A stretch of 64,000 nt of DNA from Halobacillus sp. Nhm2S1. Lineage in GTDB: Bacteria; Bacillota; Bacilli; Bacillales; Halobacillaceae. Both the position numbers and the translations under genes were made by a program. Below are positions 9,179 through 17,984 of the stretch, piece after piece. The stretch lies in assembly GCF_019599545.1 (NCBI RefSeq), contig NZ_JAIEZV010000003.1, positions 248,001-312,000 of the forward strand. The letters run 5' to 3'. The notes under the pieces were generated by a model that did no database searches, had not been told where the DNA came from, and was given only the letters and a program-made list of their open reading frames with translations. The first letter of the stretch is position 1, and the number at the start of each line of letters is the position of its first letter.

Positions 9179-9307
9179 TTATCTGCGTTTACGAGCTGCT
9201 TCTGGCCCCTCCATCGCGGTCGCACCTGGATAACTTAAGCGCTGATCACGATCGGACTCCACTCTGCCGGATTTTTTCAACTTTTTCTCTTGTCGATCTC
9301 TACCCAT
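9179..9307 (-). CDS. YpzI-like small protein
   Basis: The 42-residue product starts MGRDRQEKKLKKSGRVESDR and ends ATAMEGPEAARKRR. It resembles the YpzI family of very short charged Bacillus proteins, which have no known function. GGGAGGCG lies before the ATG at 9307; the open frame to 9370 has no ribosome site. Its position next to sspP suggests a spore protein, but this is inferred from context. Confidence 0.65.
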   Translation of the reverse strand: MGRDRQEKKLKKSGRVESDRDQRLSYPGATAMEGPEAARKRR

Positions 9308-9366
9308 TCTTGAACGCCTCCCTTCTCTTTTAGTATGGAAAAGAAGATGGAGGCTATGCCTGGGAA

Positions 9367-10614
9367 TCATTTTTTAAAATCATCGAGAAAGTCTTTTTGA
9401 AAGCTCGTATTCACCTGAGGGTTCGTCGGATTACTAAGGTCTTGGAAAGGGTTTTTGCCATATTTCTCAGTCAGATCATCAATCGTCTTATACAGCTTTT
9501 CCTTGCTGGCGTATTGTTCAAAATTAAAGAGATCCAGTTGTTGACTCACTTCTGATTTCTCCGCCAGGTCGCTCGCTGTAACGCCGAGCAGACGAACAGG
9601 CTGCTGATTCCAATGATCATCGAATAACTGCATCGCTACTTGAAAAAGGTCTTCTGATGAATGGATGAATTCCTGCAGCTGCCGGCTGCGTGTGACTGTT
9701 TTCCGATCGTGATAACGAATCGTCAACTGCACATTTCTTGCAAGGACCTTTTTATTCTTCATGCGACCTTCCACTTTACTGGAAAGTCTGCGAATAACCG
9801 TTTGTACCTCCGTGTCATCCGTCGTATCTTGTGGAAGCGTTGTTGAAGTGCCGATACTTTTGAATTCGTGGACCGCGTCAGGATCGACGGGGCGGTCATC
9901 CATTCCATTCGCCCTATTTTTCAATCGTTCTCCATTAATTCCAAGAACACCCTTCAACTCAAGGACAGGATGTTCAGCTAAACCACCAATCGTTTCAATG
10001 CCGATTTTTCTTAGTTTCTCAGCTGTTTTTGAACCGACTCCATACATCTCTTCTATTGGTAATGGCCATAATTTTGTTTCAAGATCTCTTTTCCGTAAAA
10101 TCGTAATTCCCATTGGCTTTTTCATATCGGAAGCCATCTTTGCCAAAAACTTATTTGGCGCTATCCCAATACTACAAGGAAGATCAAGCTCTTCATTGAT
10201 TCGCTGCTGGATGCGCTCAGCTATTTCTGGAGGAGAACCTTGGTCCGCGCAGTCGGTAATGTCCATATAACCCTCGTCTATGGAAACCGGCTGAACAAGG
10301 GGTGTTACATCAGCTAGAATTTTGAACATTTCTTTGGAAGCCGTTCGGTACCGTTCAAACGTCGGTCCCATCACGATTAGCTCAGGGCACAACCGTCGAG
10401 CCTCTCCTAAAGGCATCGTCGTTTTAACGCCGTATTTGCGGGCTTCATAGCTGCTTGTGACAATGATTCCGCGTCTTTCTTCAGGGTTTCCAGCGATGGC
10501 CAGCGGCTTTCCCTTTAGAGATGGCTCAAAAGCTGCTTCCACAGAAGCATAGAAACTGTTCATATCGACATGAAAAATGACGCGTCCTTTTTTTGGATAC
10601 CATTTGGACTGCAT
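9367..10614 (-). CDS. dinB: DNA polymerase IV
   Basis: This 415-residue Y-family polymerase performs error-prone or translesion synthesis. Seen: FHVDMNSFYASVE with the first catalytic aspartate, SIDEGYMD with the second acidic pair, a helix-hairpin-helix segment MYGVGSKTAEKLRKIGIETI, and the little-finger domain in the last third. A beta-clamp-like QLDLFNF sits near residue 370. The ATG at 10614 is preceded by GGAGG; the eight-codon extension to 10638 is not needed. B. subtilis has its paralogue YqjH in the same genomic neighbourhood. A LexA-like box overlaps the probable transcription start, so SOS control is likely. Confidence 0.94.
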   Translation of the reverse strand: MQSKWYPKKGRVIFHVDMNSFYASVEAAFEPSLKGKPLAIAGNPEERRGIIVTSSYEARKYGVKTTMPLGEARRLCPELIVMGPTFERYRTASKEMFKILADVTPLVQPVSIDEGYMDITDCADQGSPPEIAERIQQRINEELDLPCSIGIAPNKFLAKMASDMKKPMGITILRKRDLETKLWPLPIEEMYGVGSKTAEKLRKIGIETIGGLAEHPVLELKGVLGINGERLKNRANGMDDRPVDPDAVHEFKSIGTSTTLPQDTTDDTEVQTVIRRLSSKVEGRMKNKKVLARNVQLTIRYHDRKTVTRSRQLQEFIHSSEDLFQVAMQLFDDHWNQQPVRLLGVTASDLAEKSEVSQQLDLFNFEQYASKEKLYKTIDDLTEKYGKNPFQDLSNPTNPQVNTSFQKDFLDDFKK

Positions 10615-10631
10615 AACGCTCTTCCTCCATT

Positions 10632-10653
10632 GGAACATTTGTTCTCTATTATA
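10632..10653 (-). promoter_or_regulatory. LexA (DinR)-like box next to a -10 element upstream of dinB
   Basis: GAAC-ATTT-GTTC at 10633-10644 is a perfect dyad matching the core of the Bacillus LexA operator (CGAAC-N4-GTTCG), lacking only the outermost C/G. A minus-strand TATAAT occupies 10648-10653, so a bound repressor would sit on the start site. The -35 is poor. Confidence 0.6.
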
Positions 10654-10730
10654 CCATGCTAAGCTTCATTAATGTTCCTCCACACACCAATTATTGTGTG
10701 TCTAAGTCCTAAAACTTTCGTGTAGTATCA

Positions 10731-10760
10731 CAAAAAGACTCCCTGAGGTCAGGGAGTCTT
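10731..10760 (-). terminator. terminator after the M20 peptidase gene
   Basis: AAGACTCCCTGA and TCAGGGAGTCTT pair, followed on the minus strand by TTTTTG. Confidence 0.9.
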
Positions 10761-10766
10761 GGCTTG

Positions 10767-11891
10767 TTATTGTGCGACTTCTTCAACGATCGCTGTTACG
10801 AACTCTGTAATTTTTTCAAGCTCACTAACAGGCATGCGCTCGTTGGTTGTATGAATTTCTTCGTATCCTACACTCAAGTTCACTGTAGGGACACCGTGGC
10901 CTGCGATCACATTGGCATCACTTCCGCCGCCACTTGTCAGCAATTCACTTTCACGACCGATCCGTTTAGCAGCAGAACGCGCGACTTCGACGACTTGGTC
11001 TCCAGCTTGTTGCTTGAAGCCTGGATACATGATTTCAACATCGAGTTCGACTTCCCCGCCCATTTCCTCTGCTGTTTCTATGAACGCTTTTTTCATCTTC
11101 TCTACTTGCGCTTCCATTTTTTCAGCGTCTAGAGAACGGGCTTCGGCTAATACTTCTACGTGGTCACAAACGATATTCGTTTTTTGACCGCCTTCAAAAC
11201 GTCCGATGTTTGCCGTTGTTTCATCATCGATCCGTCCCAGCGGCATTTTAGCAATCGCGCGGGAAGCCAGGGTGATTGCTGAGATCCCTTTTTCAGGGGC
11301 AACTCCTGCATGAGCGGTCTTCCCTTTCACGATGGCATTAATTTTCGCCTGGGTAGGAGCCGCTACGATAATATTTCCGACTTGACCATCACTATCGAGG
11401 GCATATCCGTATTTTGCCTTGAGCATGGAAGCATCAAGAGCTTTCGCACCAACAAGACCGCTCTCTTCTCCTACGGTGATCACGAACTGCAGGTTTCCAT
11501 GCTCTACGTCTTGTTCCTGAAGAGAACGGATCGCTTCAAGAATCGCTGCGACACCAGCTTTGTCATCCGCTCCAAGGATTGTTGTTCCATCGGTTACGAT
11601 ATAACCATCCTCAACAGAAGGTTTCACACCGTTACCAGGAACCACGGTATCCATGTGAGAGGTGAAGTAAATCGTCTCTGCGTCCTTCTTTGAACCCTCT
11701 AAATTACAAATCAGGTTGTTTGCCCCGTGACCTGTAATCGAGGCTGCATCATCTTCTAGGACTTCCAAACCTAAGTCCTGGAATTTCTTTTTCAATACTT
11801 TAGCGATTTCTGCTTCCTGTGTGGTTTCTGAGTCGATTTGAACCAACTCTAGAAATTCGTTCAGCAAGCGTTCTTTATTAATGGCTACCAT
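10767..11891 (-). CDS. M20 family metallopeptidase (YqjE, PepT-like)
   Basis: The 374-residue zinc peptidase is similar to peptidase T. SHMDTVVPG carries the first metal ligand and the catalytic aspartate; ILGADDKAGVAAILEA carries the bridging aspartate; VGEESGLVGA carries the general-base glutamate pair; SGGGSDANVI is close to the last ligands. The substrate is probably a di- or tripeptide. AGGAGG precedes the ATG at 11891. It lies 70 bases downstream of the carboxyltransferase gene with no visible terminator, so it may be co-transcribed with it, as yqjE and yqjD adjoin in B. subtilis. Confidence 0.88.
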   Translation of the reverse strand: MVAINKERLLNEFLELVQIDSETTQEAEIAKVLKKKFQDLGLEVLEDDAASITGHGANNLICNLEGSKKDAETIYFTSHMDTVVPGNGVKPSVEDGYIVTDGTTILGADDKAGVAAILEAIRSLQEQDVEHGNLQFVITVGEESGLVGAKALDASMLKAKYGYALDSDGQVGNIIVAAPTQAKINAIVKGKTAHAGVAPEKGISAITLASRAIAKMPLGRIDDETTANIGRFEGGQKTNIVCDHVEVLAEARSLDAEKMEAQVEKMKKAFIETAEEMGGEVELDVEIMYPGFKQQAGDQVVEVARSAAKRIGRESELLTSGGGSDANVIAGHGVPTVNLSVGYEEIHTTNERMPVSELEKITEFVTAIVEEVAQ

Positions 11892-11961
11892 CTATGTCTG
11901 CCTCCTTCATATGTAAACACATTCCTCTTAGTACGTTAGCGGAACGAAAGGACTGTGTCAA

Positions 11962-13509
11962 TTATAGAGGGATGTTGCCATGCTTTTTATACGGGCGTTC
12001 TTCGTGTTTATTCTTAAGCATATCCAGGGCTTTAATTAGTGTGGATCGTGTTTCTCTTGGGTCGATGACATCATCAATCATCCCAAGTCCTGCTGCCACG
12101 TAAGGGTTTGCGAATCGTTCTCTGTATTCGTTGATTTTATTTTGTCGTGTTTCCTCTGGGGTTTCGCTTTCTCTGATTTCTTTTGCGAAAATGATATTCG
12201 CCGCCCCTTCAGGACCCATGACAGCAATTTCCGCGTTTGGCCAGGCATAAACAAGGTCTGCACCAATCGATTTACTGTTCAACGCCACATAAGCTCCACC
12301 ATAAGCTTTTCTCGTAATAACCGTCAGTTTAGGAACGGTGGCTTCAGAGTATGCGTATAGAATTTTGGCTCCGTGGCGGATGATTCCCCCATGTTCCTGT
12401 TTAATCCCAGGGAAGAAGCCGGTCACATCTTCAAATGTAATGAGAGGAATATTGAAAGAATCGCATGTACGAATAAAACGGGCAGCTTTATCACTGGAGT
12501 CGATATCAAGGCCTCCAGCCATATATTTCGGCTGATTACAAACGAGTCCCACGGTCTTCCCTTGCAGACGTGCAAATCCGACGACAATATTTTTTGCAAA
12601 ATCCTTATGAATTTCGAAGAAGGAATCCTCGTCAACGAACTCGTCGATCACGATACGAACATCATAAGGTCGAATCGGATCAAAAGGTATTTTATCTGTG
12701 ATGTCAGGTCTGAAATTATCTTCAACTTCTACTTCGACTTCAGGGGTCAGTTCCTCATTGTTCTGGGGAAGGTAACTGACGAGATCCCTTACAGCATCCA
12801 AAGCAGAAGCCTCATCAGGAGTTTTCAAGTGAGCATTCCCGCTCAAAGAATTATGGACACCGGCACCACCGAGGTCTTCTGCGGAAATTTGCTCACCGGT
12901 CACTGTTTCAATAACTTTGGGACCTGTAATAAACATTTGCGATGTTTTTTCCACCATGATGACGAAATCAGTGATGGCTGGAGAATAAACGGCTCCTCCG
13001 GCACATGGTCCCATTATGACCGATATTTGTGGAATAACCCCAGAATAAATGGAGTTGCGGTAAAAGACCTGCCCGTAACCATCCAAGGAAGAAACACCTT
13101 CCTGGATGCGTGCCCCTCCAGAATCGTTCAAGCCAATAAAAGGGGTTCCATTTTTCGCCGCGAGGTCCATGACAGCGGCAATCTTTTTCGCGTGCATTTC
13201 CCCTAAGGCTCCACCGTAAACCGTGAAGTCCTGAGCGAACAAATACACATCACGCCCATGTATTTTACCAAACCCCGTCACGACCCCTTCACCCGGAGCC
13301 GATTTCCCGTCCATTCCAAAGGCATCATGCCGATGTTCAATAAAAGGATTCAACTCAATGAAAGAGCCTTCATCCAACAGGTGTTCGATGCGTTCCCTCG
13401 CTGTCCACTTCCCTTTATCATGCTGTTTATCAATTCTTTCATCACCGCCGCCTAGTTCAACTTGGCGGCGTTTATCGTATAATTCATTGATTTTATCAAA
13501 AATGTCCAT
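11962..13509 (-). CDS. acyl-CoA carboxylase carboxyltransferase subunit (propionyl-CoA, YqjD)
   Basis: The 515-residue protein has both halves of the crotonase-like carboxyltransferase fold found in PccB and methylmalonyl-CoA decarboxylase alpha subunits. Visible are GGSLGEMH-like YGGALGEMHAKK, LNDSGGARIQEGV, the glycine-rich GPCAGGAVYSPA oxyanion region and, in the second half, DVTGFFPGIKQEHGGIIRHGAK and KAYGGAYVAL. The neighbouring epimerase and mutase genes point to propionyl-CoA to methylmalonyl-CoA conversion. No dedicated biotin carboxylase subunit is in the cluster, so it may borrow AccC/AccB or a distant subunit (inference). GGAGGAGG precedes the ATG at 13509, two bases after the fused mutase/epimerase stop. 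Confidence 0.92.
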   Translation of the reverse strand: MDIFDKINELYDKRRQVELGGGDERIDKQHDKGKWTARERIEHLLDEGSFIELNPFIEHRHDAFGMDGKSAPGEGVVTGFGKIHGRDVYLFAQDFTVYGGALGEMHAKKIAAVMDLAAKNGTPFIGLNDSGGARIQEGVSSLDGYGQVFYRNSIYSGVIPQISVIMGPCAGGAVYSPAITDFVIMVEKTSQMFITGPKVIETVTGEQISAEDLGGAGVHNSLSGNAHLKTPDEASALDAVRDLVSYLPQNNEELTPEVEVEVEDNFRPDITDKIPFDPIRPYDVRIVIDEFVDEDSFFEIHKDFAKNIVVGFARLQGKTVGLVCNQPKYMAGGLDIDSSDKAARFIRTCDSFNIPLITFEDVTGFFPGIKQEHGGIIRHGAKILYAYSEATVPKLTVITRKAYGGAYVALNSKSIGADLVYAWPNAEIAVMGPEGAANIIFAKEIRESETPEETRQNKINEYRERFANPYVAAGLGMIDDVIDPRETRSTLIKALDMLKNKHEERPYKKHGNIPL

Positions 13510-13511
13510 TC

Positions 13512-14324
13512 TTACTCCTCCTCCCCATGCTGACATAGTTCAAATAGGACACCATTGGCTGCTTTCGGATGCAAAAAGGCGATCTGACTATCATGGGCCC
13601 CTTGTTTCGGTTGTTCATGAATGAGACGGACCCCTTGTTCTTTATACTGATCTAAACGTTTTTTAAGATCGTCTACTTCCAATGCGATATGGTGGACACC
13701 TTCTCCTTTTTTCGTCAAAAACGATTGGATCGGAGAGTCATCACTCAAAGGCTCCAACAATTCGAACATCGTTTCACCGATTCTTAGAAAAGCCACACGC
13801 ACTTGTTCTGATTCGACAACTTCAACAGCTTCAAGCTCTAAGCTGAGGTTATGTTGATAGAACGGCAGGGCTGTATCAATGCTTTCCACAGCAATTCCGA
13901 TATGGGCGATCCGTTTCGGTGCTTCAATCGTTTCCTTGTTCAGAAGCTGCTTAATATAAAGGGCAATTGCATCTGTCGGTGACCCGCTGGTGAAGATTTT
14001 GTTCACACCTTTTTCCTCAAGAAAAGGAATATCTTCTGCAGGTATGACACCGCCCCCGACGACAGGAATATCAGATGCTCCCTGCTCCTCCAGTGCCTGG
14101 ACTACTTTAGGAAACAATGATTTGTGAGCACCGGAAAGAGACGAAAGTCCGACGACATCTACATCTTCCTGAATAGCAGCTCTTGCGATTTGCACCGCGG
14201 ATTGCCGCAGGCCTGTATAAATGACTTCCATCCCATGGTCTCTAAGTGCCTGAGCGATTATAAGAGCCCCTCTGTCATGTCCATCCAACCCTGGTTTGGC
14301 TATAAGTACACGTATTGGTTTCAT
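13512..14324 (-). CDS. fusion: methylmalonyl-CoA mutase B12-binding domain + methylmalonyl-CoA epimerase
   Basis: The 270-residue protein joins two enzymes. Residues about 1-130 are a cobalamin-binding domain with KPGLDGHDRG (DxHxxG, whose histidine ligates cobalt) and VVGLSSLSGAH. Residues about 140-268 are a glyoxalase-fold epimerase: RIAHIGIAVESID and VHHIALEVDDLK carry metal-binding histidines, and VLFELCQ carries a glutamate. Together with the large subunit (next gene) this gives mutase activity plus 2S/2R-methylmalonyl-CoA epimerisation. Start choice is uncertain: ATGs lie at 14333, 14330 and 14324; the AGGAAGGG site is only well spaced for 14324. It sits between the mutase large subunit and the carboxyltransferase, forming one operon. 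Confidence 0.9.
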   Translation of the reverse strand: MKPIRVLIAKPGLDGHDRGALIIAQALRDHGMEVIYTGLRQSAVQIARAAIQEDVDVVGLSSLSGAHKSLFPKVVQALEEQGASDIPVVGGGVIPAEDIPFLEEKGVNKIFTSGSPTDAIALYIKQLLNKETIEAPKRIAHIGIAVESIDTALPFYQHNLSLELEAVEVVESEQVRVAFLRIGETMFELLEPLSDDSPIQSFLTKKGEGVHHIALEVDDLKKRLDQYKEQGVRLIHEQPKQGAHDSQIAFLHPKAANGVLFELCQHGEEE

Positions 14325-14339
14325 CCTCATCATCCCTTC

Positions 14340-15995
14340 CTACATTCCGGTATATTCTCCAAATTCCTCTCGCAAAACGTTCGCGATCTCCCCTACTGTG
14401 GCATAAACCTTAACCGCCGCCACAATATGCGGTATGACATTCTCCGTCCCTTTTGCCGCTTCCCTAAGAGCTTTAAGGCATTGATCGACGGATTCCTGAT
14501 CGCGGGAAGATCTCACTTCCTGTGTTTTCTTGATTTGTGCTTGTTCCAGCGCTTCATCCACACGTAACAAGTCTGCATGGATTTCTTCTTCAAGTTTGAA
14601 TTCGTTCATTCCCACGACAATATCCTCTTTGGATTCAATTCGTTTTTGAGCATCGTACGCAGCTTTATGAATTTCACGCTGCATATACCCTTCCTCCACT
14701 GCCTGGACAGCTCCACCGAATTCTTTGATGCGCTCTAAGTAAGCATTTGCCTCTTTTTCAATCTGATCTGTGAGCGACTCTACATAGTAAGAGCCAGCGA
14801 GTGGGTCTATAGTGTCCGCCACACCGCTTTCATTGGCAATGATCTGCTGTGTTCGTAACGCAATTCGTGCGGAATCTTCTGTCGGAAGGGCAAGAGCTTC
14901 ATCCCGGGAGTTGGTATGCAGACTCTGTGTCCCTCCCATGACTGCAGCAAGTGCCTGTAATGTGACACGTACAATATTATTATCCGGCTGCTGAGCCGTC
15001 AGGGTACTTCCACCTGTTTGAGTATGGAAACGGAGCTTCCAACTTTTCGGATTTTCTGCTCCATAGTGTTCTTTCATAATTTTGGCCCACATGCGACGAG
15101 CTGCACGGAACTTGGCCGCTTCCTCAAAAAACTGATTGTGAGCATTAAAGAAGAAAGCAAGTCTTGGCGCGAACTGGTCGACTTCGAGTCCAGCCTCGAT
15201 CGCTGCATCTACATAAGCCATGCCGTTCGCAATGGTAAAAGCGACTTCCTGCACAGCTGTAGATCCTGCTTCGCGGATATGATAGCCGGAGATGCTTATT
15301 GTGTTGAATTTCGGTAAATGCTCCTGACAGTAGCCGAATATGTCAGTAATCAGTCTCATGGAAGGTTTCGGTGGATAGATATACGTACCTCGGGCAATAT
15401 ATTCTTTCAAGATGTCGTTTTGAATCGTCCCTGTCAATTTCTCAGGAGCGACTCCCTGCTTTTCTCCAACAGCGATATACATCGCAAGAAGAATACTGGC
15501 CGGTGCGTTGATTGTCATTGACGTACTTACTTGATCGAGTGGGATCTGATCGAATAATTGCTCCATGTCCTTTAATGAATCAATAGCTACACCGACCTTA
15601 CCCACTTCCCCATCAGCCATGGGGTCATCAGAATCATAGCCGATCTGTGTCGGCAAATCGAAAGCGACCGATAACCCGGTCTGACCTTGTTTCAATAAAT
15701 AGCGGAATCTCTCATTCGTTTCTTCTGCCGAACCGAAACCCGCATATTGACGCATTGTCCAATAGCGGCTGCGATACATGGTCGGCTGAATCCCTCTCGT
15801 ATAAGGATACTGGCCCGGAAAGCCGATCTCCTCTATGTAGTCCTCATCCATCTGTTCCGGCGTGTATAATCGGTCAACCGGAATATCGGAACTTGTATGA
15901 AAGGCTTCTTTACGTTCCGGAAAACGCTCCGTCGTTTTTTCTACATCTTTTTCCCATTTTTGTTTAGGGTGTTGGTCATTTGATGATCTGTTCAT
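14340..15995 (-). CDS. methylmalonyl-CoA mutase large subunit (split type)
   Basis: The 551-residue protein is the TIM-barrel catalytic part of adenosylcobalamin-dependent methylmalonyl-CoA mutase, interconverting methylmalonyl-CoA and succinyl-CoA. Seen: [21 protein letters not shown] and the [15 protein letters not shown] substrate region, [27 protein letters not shown] and [12 protein letters not shown]. It lacks the C-terminal B12-binding domain, which is supplied by the next gene, as in archaeal-type split mutases. AAGGAGG precedes the ATG at 15995. No MeaB/ArgK chaperone gene is adjacent. A cre-like sequence lies upstream. Confidence 0.93.
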   Translation of the reverse strand: MNRSSNDQHPKQKWEKDVEKTTERFPERKEAFHTSSDIPVDRLYTPEQMDEDYIEEIGFPGQYPYTRGIQPTMYRSRYWTMRQYAGFGSAEETNERFRYLLKQGQTGLSVAFDLPTQIGYDSDDPMADGEVGKVGVAIDSLKDMEQLFDQIPLDQVSTSMTINAPASILLAMYIAVGEKQGVAPEKLTGTIQNDILKEYIARGTYIYPPKPSMRLITDIFGYCQEHLPKFNTISISGYHIREAGSTAVQEVAFTIANGMAYVDAAIEAGLEVDQFAPRLAFFFNAHNQFFEEAAKFRAARRMWAKIMKEHYGAENPKSWKLRFHTQTGGSTLTAQQPDNNIVRVTLQALAAVMGGTQSLHTNSRDEALALPTEDSARIALRTQQIIANESGVADTIDPLAGSYYVESLTDQIEKEANAYLERIKEFGGAVQAVEEGYMQREIHKAAYDAQKRIESKEDIVVGMNEFKLEEEIHADLLRVDEALEQAQIKKTQEVRSSRDQESVDQCLKALREAAKGTENVIPHIVAAVKVYATVGEIANVLREEFGEYTGM

Positions 15996-16041
15996 AAGAA
16001 AGGCCTCCTTATTCAGTCCATTCACACTACTAGCATACCAG

Positions 16042-16059
16042 AAATGAAGCGCTTACCTA
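16042..16059 (-). promoter_or_regulatory. possible CcpA cre site upstream of the mutase operon
   Basis: The palindromic core AAGCGCTT (within ATGAAGCGCTTACC) resembles the centre of cre sites, but the outer bases diverge. Catabolite control of propionate metabolism would make sense. Confidence 0.35.
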
Positions 16060-16108
16060 TCTAAAAATTACTATCATTCACAATTTTATTGTAAATGATT
16101 TCACGCCC

Positions 16109-16137
16109 TTGTCCAATTTCTCTTTTTTAGGTAGAAT
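16109..16137 (+). promoter_or_regulatory. sigma-A promoter of the prli42 gene
   Basis: TTGTCC at 16109-16114 and TAGAAT at 16132-16137 are separated by 17 bases, 35 bases upstream of the start codon. Confidence 0.6.
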
Positions 16138-16172
16138 GTCAGTAGGATTGACTGAGAAGGAGGTTACACACC

Positions 16173-16286
16173 TTGGCTACAAAAAAACGTTCAAAACGCG
16201 AACGCCGTATGAAAGTCGTGATCTATGTCATGATCTTGTCTATGCTTCTATCTAGTGCATTGGCTGGCGCGAGTTTCTTCTTATAA
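16173..16286 (+). CDS. prli42: stressosome-associated micropeptide Prli42
   Basis: This is a 37-residue ORF with a TTG start: a basic N-terminus (MATKKRSKRERRMK) followed by one membrane helix ending in SSALAGASFFL. The basic head, the single helix and the LxAGxxxFL tail match Prli42, the membrane anchor reported to link the stressosome to the membrane in Listeria and conserved in Firmicutes. AAGGAGG is nine bases before the TTG and a good promoter precedes it. A terminator follows. It stands alone between divergent and convergent minus-strand genes. Confidence 0.85.
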   Translation: MATKKRSKRERRMKVVIYVMILSMLLSSALAGASFFL

Positions 16287-16300
16287 TAAATGAATGAATG

Positions 16301-16340
16301 AAAAAAGCCGAAGAGATGGGCGTCCATCTTTTCGGCTTTC
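16301..16340. terminator. bidirectional terminator between prli42 and the L,D-transpeptidase gene
   Basis: AAAGCCGAA...GATGG and CCATC...TTCGGCTTT form a long stem around GCGT, with A and T runs on both sides. It serves two convergent genes. Confidence 0.88.
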
Positions 16341-16347
16341 TTAGTTT

Positions 16348-16866
16348 CTAAAATTGTTCCTTTAGTTTCGATTCTTCCCAGAAGCGATATAAATCGGACA
16401 TTTCCTTTTCACTATCCACAATCAGTACGTCTGTCTCAGTAGGAACCATGTCAAATAGAGTCTCAACATCTTTGTTTCTCATTCGAATACAACCAGCCGA
16501 GACTGATTTACCGATAGAATCCGGCTGATTCGTTCCATGAATGCCATATATCCTACCGTCTGTTCCCCTGGCATCAAAGCCGATCCACCGGCTTCCGAGT
16601 GGATTCTTTGGATCACCGCCTGGGATGTCTTTTTTTCGATAATACGGATCTTTGGCTTTCACTTTCACATTGAACCGGCCCTCCGGCGTCAAGTCTTTCG
16701 TCTTCCCTATGGCTGCAGGAGCCTTGAAGAGAACTTTGTCGCTTTGGTAAAGCACAACCTCATGGGTCGCTTTATTTACAATAATTACGGACTCAGCAGG
16801 TGTGTGAGGAGGAAGTAAAGGGTTTAATAAGCTAAAAAGTAAAAGGAAGCTGTACAACGGAATCAT
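16348..16866 (-). CDS. L,D-transpeptidase (YkuD domain), secreted
   Basis: The 172-residue protein has an N-terminal hydrophobic signal or anchor (YSFLLLFSLLNPLLPP) and one YkuD domain. The catalytic signature is IHGTN followed by SAGCIRMRN, with the active cysteine. It would form 3-3 cross-links or attach proteins in peptidoglycan, outside the membrane. No LysM domain is present, unlike YkuD itself. The ATG at 16866 sits directly against the GAGG ribosome site; a TTG three codons later (16857) is spaced better and may be the true start. The neighbouring yqjA runs in the same direction. Confidence 0.88.
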   Translation of the reverse strand: MIPLYSFLLLFSLLNPLLPPHTPAESVIIVNKATHEVVLYQSDKVLFKAPAAIGKTKDLTPEGRFNVKVKAKDPYYRKKDIPGGDPKNPLGSRWIGFDARGTDGRIYGIHGTNQPDSIGKSVSAGCIRMRNKDVETLFDMVPTETDVLIVDSEKEMSDLYRFWEESKLKEQF

Positions 16867-16901
16867 CCTCTTTTACTAAAGTTTCCCCTCAAGGTTTCCC
16901 C

Positions 16902-17852
16902 CTATACATCACTCTTCTTGAACGATCGCTTAATGATCAGATAGTCTTCTATTTCATTTAATAAATGGAATAGGCTCGCTCTTACTTCAAACTCTTCCCG
17001 AGTTTCCGGGAGTCGATCCTCACGAAAATCTTCTTTCATCTCTTTTAACATCCTCAAATAAATGACAGCCGTATTCCCGGGATGAACTGCATCAGCTAAA
17101 TCATCGAAAAACTCCGCCATGCGAACGCCATGGATGTCAGAGGACGATATACGACTGACGAGAGGAAGCATGCGTTCCAGGAGTTCAAACTGTTTAGTCC
17201 GCATATGAAAGTAGTGATAAAAATGATTATGGGAACGCAGCAAATGATTTTCTACGTCACGATAGGAGAGAGATTTGGCTTTCTCCAGAAGATTAGCGGT
17301 CTCTGTTAACTCCTTGCCTGTCCAATCATTGTCGCCATTTCGTAAAAATTGAGCAATCTCCCTCAAAATAATGGAAAAGTTACTTTCCACCTGCCTTCGA
17401 TACTGATTCAACTTTTTCTCGAGGCTAGGCATATATAAATTCAACAGCAAGGCTGTTCCTATCCCTACTGTAATGAGCAGCACTTCGTTCCATATAATGC
17501 TCCAGCCAATATCCCCTGAACCGTAGAGGTGAAGGATGATCACTGAGCTGGTTACAATTCCAGGTGTGATCTTGAACCATACCGTCGTAGGAATAAAAGC
17601 AAATAACATTAATCCGATTGAAATGGGATTGTATCCTAATAACTCAAAAAAAGCGAAAGAAAACCCCATCGCTAATATACAAGCGGAAAAACGGTGCCAC
17701 GCACTTAAGAAGGAACGTTTTCTCGTAATTTGGATACAGAGAATGGTTAAGATCCCTGCTGAAGCGAAATTCTCCAGCTGAAGCATCTGAGCAACCCATA
17801 TGGCAAATGGTGTTCCCAGTGCCGTCTTAATGGTACGATATCCTATTTTCAA
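16902..17852 (-). CDS. yqjA: aromatic acid exporter family membrane protein YqjA
   Basis: The 316-residue protein has an N-terminal membrane half with five or six helices (to about residue 150) and a cytoplasmic helical C-terminal half, the layout of the ArAE/UPF0421 family. B. subtilis YqjA is the nearest named relative that I recognise. Substrate is unknown. The start is uncertain: a GTG at 17864 overlaps its own ribosome site, while a TTG at 17852 follows AGGAG by 11 bases and aligns with the usual MKxGxR beginning of the family. Confidence 0.85.
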   Translation of the reverse strand: MKIGYRTIKTALGTPFAIWVAQMLQLENFASAGILTILCIQITRKRSFLSAWHRFSACILAMGFSFAFFELLGYNPISIGLMLFAFIPTTVWFKITPGIVTSSVIILHLYGSGDIGWSIIWNEVLLITVGIGTALLLNLYMPSLEKKLNQYRRQVESNFSIILREIAQFLRNGDNDWTGKELTETANLLEKAKSLSYRDVENHLLRSHNHFYHYFHMRTKQFELLERMLPLVSRISSSDIHGVRMAEFFDDLADAVHPGNTAVIYLRMLKEMKEDFREDRLPETREEFEVRASLFHLLNEIEDYLIIKRSFKKSDV

Positions 17853-17933
17853 TCCTATCTTCACTCCTGTTCTTTCTATATAGCGATACCTGCTTAAAGT
17901 TTAGGCATCCGGTTATGTATATACAGCCATTAC

Positions 17934-17970
17934 GTAAAAAAGGATCTTTGCTTTATAAACAAAGATCCTA
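17934..17970 (-). terminator. terminator after brxB
   Basis: AGGATCTTTG and CAAAGATCCT pair with a 9-base loop; the minus strand continues into TTTTTTAC. Confidence 0.88.
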
Positions 17971-17984
17971 CGTTTATTGTATTC

